64,000 nucleotides of DNA from Pseudotabrizicola formosa (GTDB lineage: Bacteria; Pseudomonadota; Alphaproteobacteria; Rhodobacterales; Rhodobacteraceae): positions 62,001 to 126,000 of the forward strand of contig NZ_PJOM01000005.1 in assembly GCF_002900965.1 (NCBI RefSeq), given 5' to 3'. Below, piece by piece: positions 61,319-64,000 of the stretch. Below the pieces are notes generated by a model. That model had not been told where the DNA came from, did not search any database, and worked only from the letters and a program-made list of their open reading frames with translations. The translations under genes were made by a program, and so were the position numbers. How positions within the stretch are numbered: the stretch's first letter is position 1; the number at the start of each line of letters is the position of its first letter.

Positions 61319-62290
61319 ATGACCCTTTCCAACACGCGCCCCGCCTCCGGCCCGGCAGACCGCCCCGGCTTCTGGGGCCGGCTCAGCGGCTCCGGTCCCT
61401 ATGCTGCCCTCACCGATGTGCTGCTGGCCTCTCCGCGGCGACAGTTTGCGATCCTGCTGATCGTTCCGGTGATCTGGGTTCTGCTGACCCATCTGGGGCC
61501 GATCCTGCAGATGATCAATGTCAGCCTGCTCACCAATTACCCGCCCGGGCCGAACAATGTGCCGACCTATACGCTGGAACATTACGGCAAGTTCTTCACC
61601 GACAGCATCTTCATCCAGCCCTTCCTGCGCACGCTGATCTTTTCATCCGTGCTGACCCTGACCACCCTCATCATCATCTATCCGGTGGCCTATTTTCTGG
61701 CCCGCCATGTCCGGCGCGACCGGCAGATGATGTTCCTGATGCTGCTTCTCATCCCGTTCTGGGTGGGAGAGATTGTCCGGATCTTCGCCATGATGATCCT
61801 GCTGGGCAACAACGGCGCGCTGAACCTTGCGCTGCAATGGCTGGGCCTGACCGAACGGCCGATCCCCTTCATGTACACCGGCTTTTCGCTCAGCGCCGGG
61901 ATCATCTACCTGACCGCGCTCTACATGCTGATGCCGCTCTATTCCGCGCTCGAGAAAATCCCCCCCAGCCTGTTCGAGGCCGCTGCCGATCTGGGCGCCG
62001 GGCCATGGACGCGGTTCCGCCGCATCACCCTGCCCTTGTCGCTCGAAGGCGTCTCGTCGGGCTGTACGCTCGTGTTCCTGATCTCGACCGGGGTCTATGC
62101 CACGCCGGTCCTGCTGGGCGGCCCCAGCACCACGCTGTTTTCCGAGGTCATTGCCGGGTTCTTCCATGTCGCCGGTGACCAATGGCCGGTGGGTGCAGCC
62201 TTTGCCGTCATCATGCTGGTGACCGCATTGCTGCTGACCGGAGCGTTCACGAAACTGATGGCCCATCTGGCCGGGAGGGTAAAGCAATGA
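61319..62290 (+). CDS. ABC transporter permease, PotB type (second system)
   Basis: A 323-residue permease with a 45-residue cytoplasmic N-terminal tail before the first helix (FAILLIVPVIWVLLTHLG). The coupling motif FEAAADLGAGPWTRFRRITLPL is at about residues 220-241. The ATG at 61319 is used in place of a TTG two codons earlier. It overlaps the PotC-type gene by four bases. Confidence 0.91.
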   Translation: MTLSNTRPASGPADRPGFWGRLSGSGPYAALTDVLLASPRRQFAILLIVPVIWVLLTHLGPILQMINVSLLTNYPPGPNNVPTYTLEHYGKFFTDSIFIQPFLRTLIFSSVLTLTTLIIIYPVAYFLARHVRRDRQMMFLMLLLIPFWVGEIVRIFAMMILLGNNGALNLALQWLGLTERPIPFMYTGFSLSAGIIYLTALYMLMPLYSALEKIPPSLFEAAADLGAGPWTRFRRITLPLSLEGVSSGCTLVFLISTGVYATPVLLGGPSTTLFSEVIAGFFHVAGDQWPVGAAFAVIMLVTALLLTGAFTKLMAHLAGRVKQ

Positions 62291-63073
62291 CCCGCAACAC
62301 CCGCATCCTGATGCAATGCATTTACTGGGCCTTTGTCCTCTATCTGCTGATCCCGCTCGCCCTGATGATGCTCATGGGCTTCAAGGATTCAAAGTTCATC
62401 GGCTTCCCGATCCGCGATGTGACACTGGATTGGTATCTGGCGGTGTTTCAGGACAGCCAGGTGCTCAACGCCATGGGCTACTCGGCGATCATCGGCGTCC
62501 TGTCCACGGCCATTGCCCTGTTCATGGGCACATGGATCGCGGTCGCCCTGACGGGCCGCAGCTTCTGGGGCCGGGCGATCCTTCTTGGCCTCACCCTTCT
62601 CCCCGCCGTGATCCCCGGTGTCATCTCGGCCATCGCCTTCCGCATTGCGGCGCGGCTGGTGGGGCTGGAGCCGGGCATGTGGGCGATCATCTGGTCGCAT
62701 GCCATCCACAACGTGCCCTTCGTGGTGCTGGTCGTGATGGCCCGCCTGTCCACCCTGCCCAAAAGCTATGGCGAGGCCGCGCAGGATCTGGGCGCCGATC
62801 CGATCATCACCTTCTTCCGGGTGACACTGCCCTACCTCACCCCGGCCATGATCGGCGGCGGCATCTTCTGCCTGCTCCTGAGCTTTGACGACTTCGTCCG
62901 CTCCTTCTTCCTCGGCGGCTATGAACCCACCCTGCCGGTGCTGATCTTTGCCAAGCTCCGCTCTGGCATGTCTCCCGAAATCAACGCAATTTCCACAGTC
63001 GTTCTGGTGCTTACCGCTGTGCTCGGCCTCTGGGCCGAACGGTCGATGCGCGGAATGAAGAAGAGGGCCGCAA

Positions 63074-63081
<8 letters not shown>
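62287..63081 (+). CDS. ABC transporter permease, PotC type (second system)
   Basis: A 264-residue permease with six helices and the coupling motif GEAAQDLGADPIITFFRVTLPYL at about residues 160-182. GGGAGGG lies just upstream of the ATG at 62287, which overlaps the PotB-type stop. The 3' end overlaps the ATPase gene by eight bases. Clearly family PotC by order, length and sequence pattern. Confidence 0.91.

Positions 63082-64000
<919 letters not shown>

Overview
The window comes from a high-GC alphaproteobacterium, most likely a member of the Rhodobacteraceae. The pointers are strong G/C codon bias, many ATGA or TGATG gene overlaps, TRAP and ABC uptake systems in quantity, an opgG-opgI-opgH-opgC operon in the order described for Rhodobacter sphaeroides, and a LuxR/LuxI pair. 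No rRNA, tRNA, CRISPR array, insertion sequence or phage gene was found.

Bases 1-44,270 are one large catabolic island for nitrogen-containing small molecules. It encodes a dipeptide/opine-type ABC importer (1-4802), an ATP-NAD-kinase-like protein with a two-subunit glycine-dehydrogenase-like decarboxylase (4914-9058), and two D-amino-acid-dehydrogenase-like flavoproteins. One flavoprotein is encoded next to a fused HcnA-HcnB-type subunit. There are also two DHDPS-family lyases, five short-chain dehydrogenases, an Old Yellow Enzyme, a TIM-barrel epimerase and a hydroxyacyl-CoA-dehydrogenase-like oxidoreductase. A class III aminotransferase is followed by a succinate-semialdehyde-dehydrogenase-like enzyme, and a glutamine-synthetase-like ligase follows a TRAP system. 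A SnoaL-like protein, a cysteine hydrolase, a polysaccharide-deacetylase-like hydrolase and a glutathione S-transferase complete the set. Uptake is served by five systems: the Dpp type, a sugar-type ABC, two TRAP systems and a Pot-type ABC.

The island holds one regulator gene, an IclR-family protein at 18632-19522. Intergenic regions across 4.8-41.8 kb share a 26-bp element: a 15-bp imperfect palindrome, GTKCR-N5-YGMAC, then 4 bases, then a third GTGCRA half-site. I found ten copies or partial copies, almost all just upstream of operons, including the regulator's own divergent promoter. This looks like a locally contained IclR regulon with a three-half-site operator, and it is the best evidence that the separate operons form one system. 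The substrate is not identified; an opine-like, N-substituted or amino-sugar-acid-like compound fits the enzyme set.

Bases 44,423-46,537 carry a quorum-sensing module (small Xre-type regulator, LuxR-type receptor, AHL synthase). Bases 46,600-51,321 on the minus strand carry osmoregulated periplasmic glucan synthesis. Bases 51,811-54,500 encode threonine catabolism (kbl-tdh) with a convergent Lrp-type regulator.

Bases 54,615-64,000 form a second accessory cluster: a cysteine-desulfurase-like PLP enzyme, a flavin monooxygenase-like protein preceded by a hairpin-rich leader, a cysteine-free CMD-fold protein paired with an AhpD-like protein, an opine-dehydrogenase-like enzyme, and a second Pot-type ABC importer cut off by the window end. 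This set looks like an uncharacterised amine or opine pathway.
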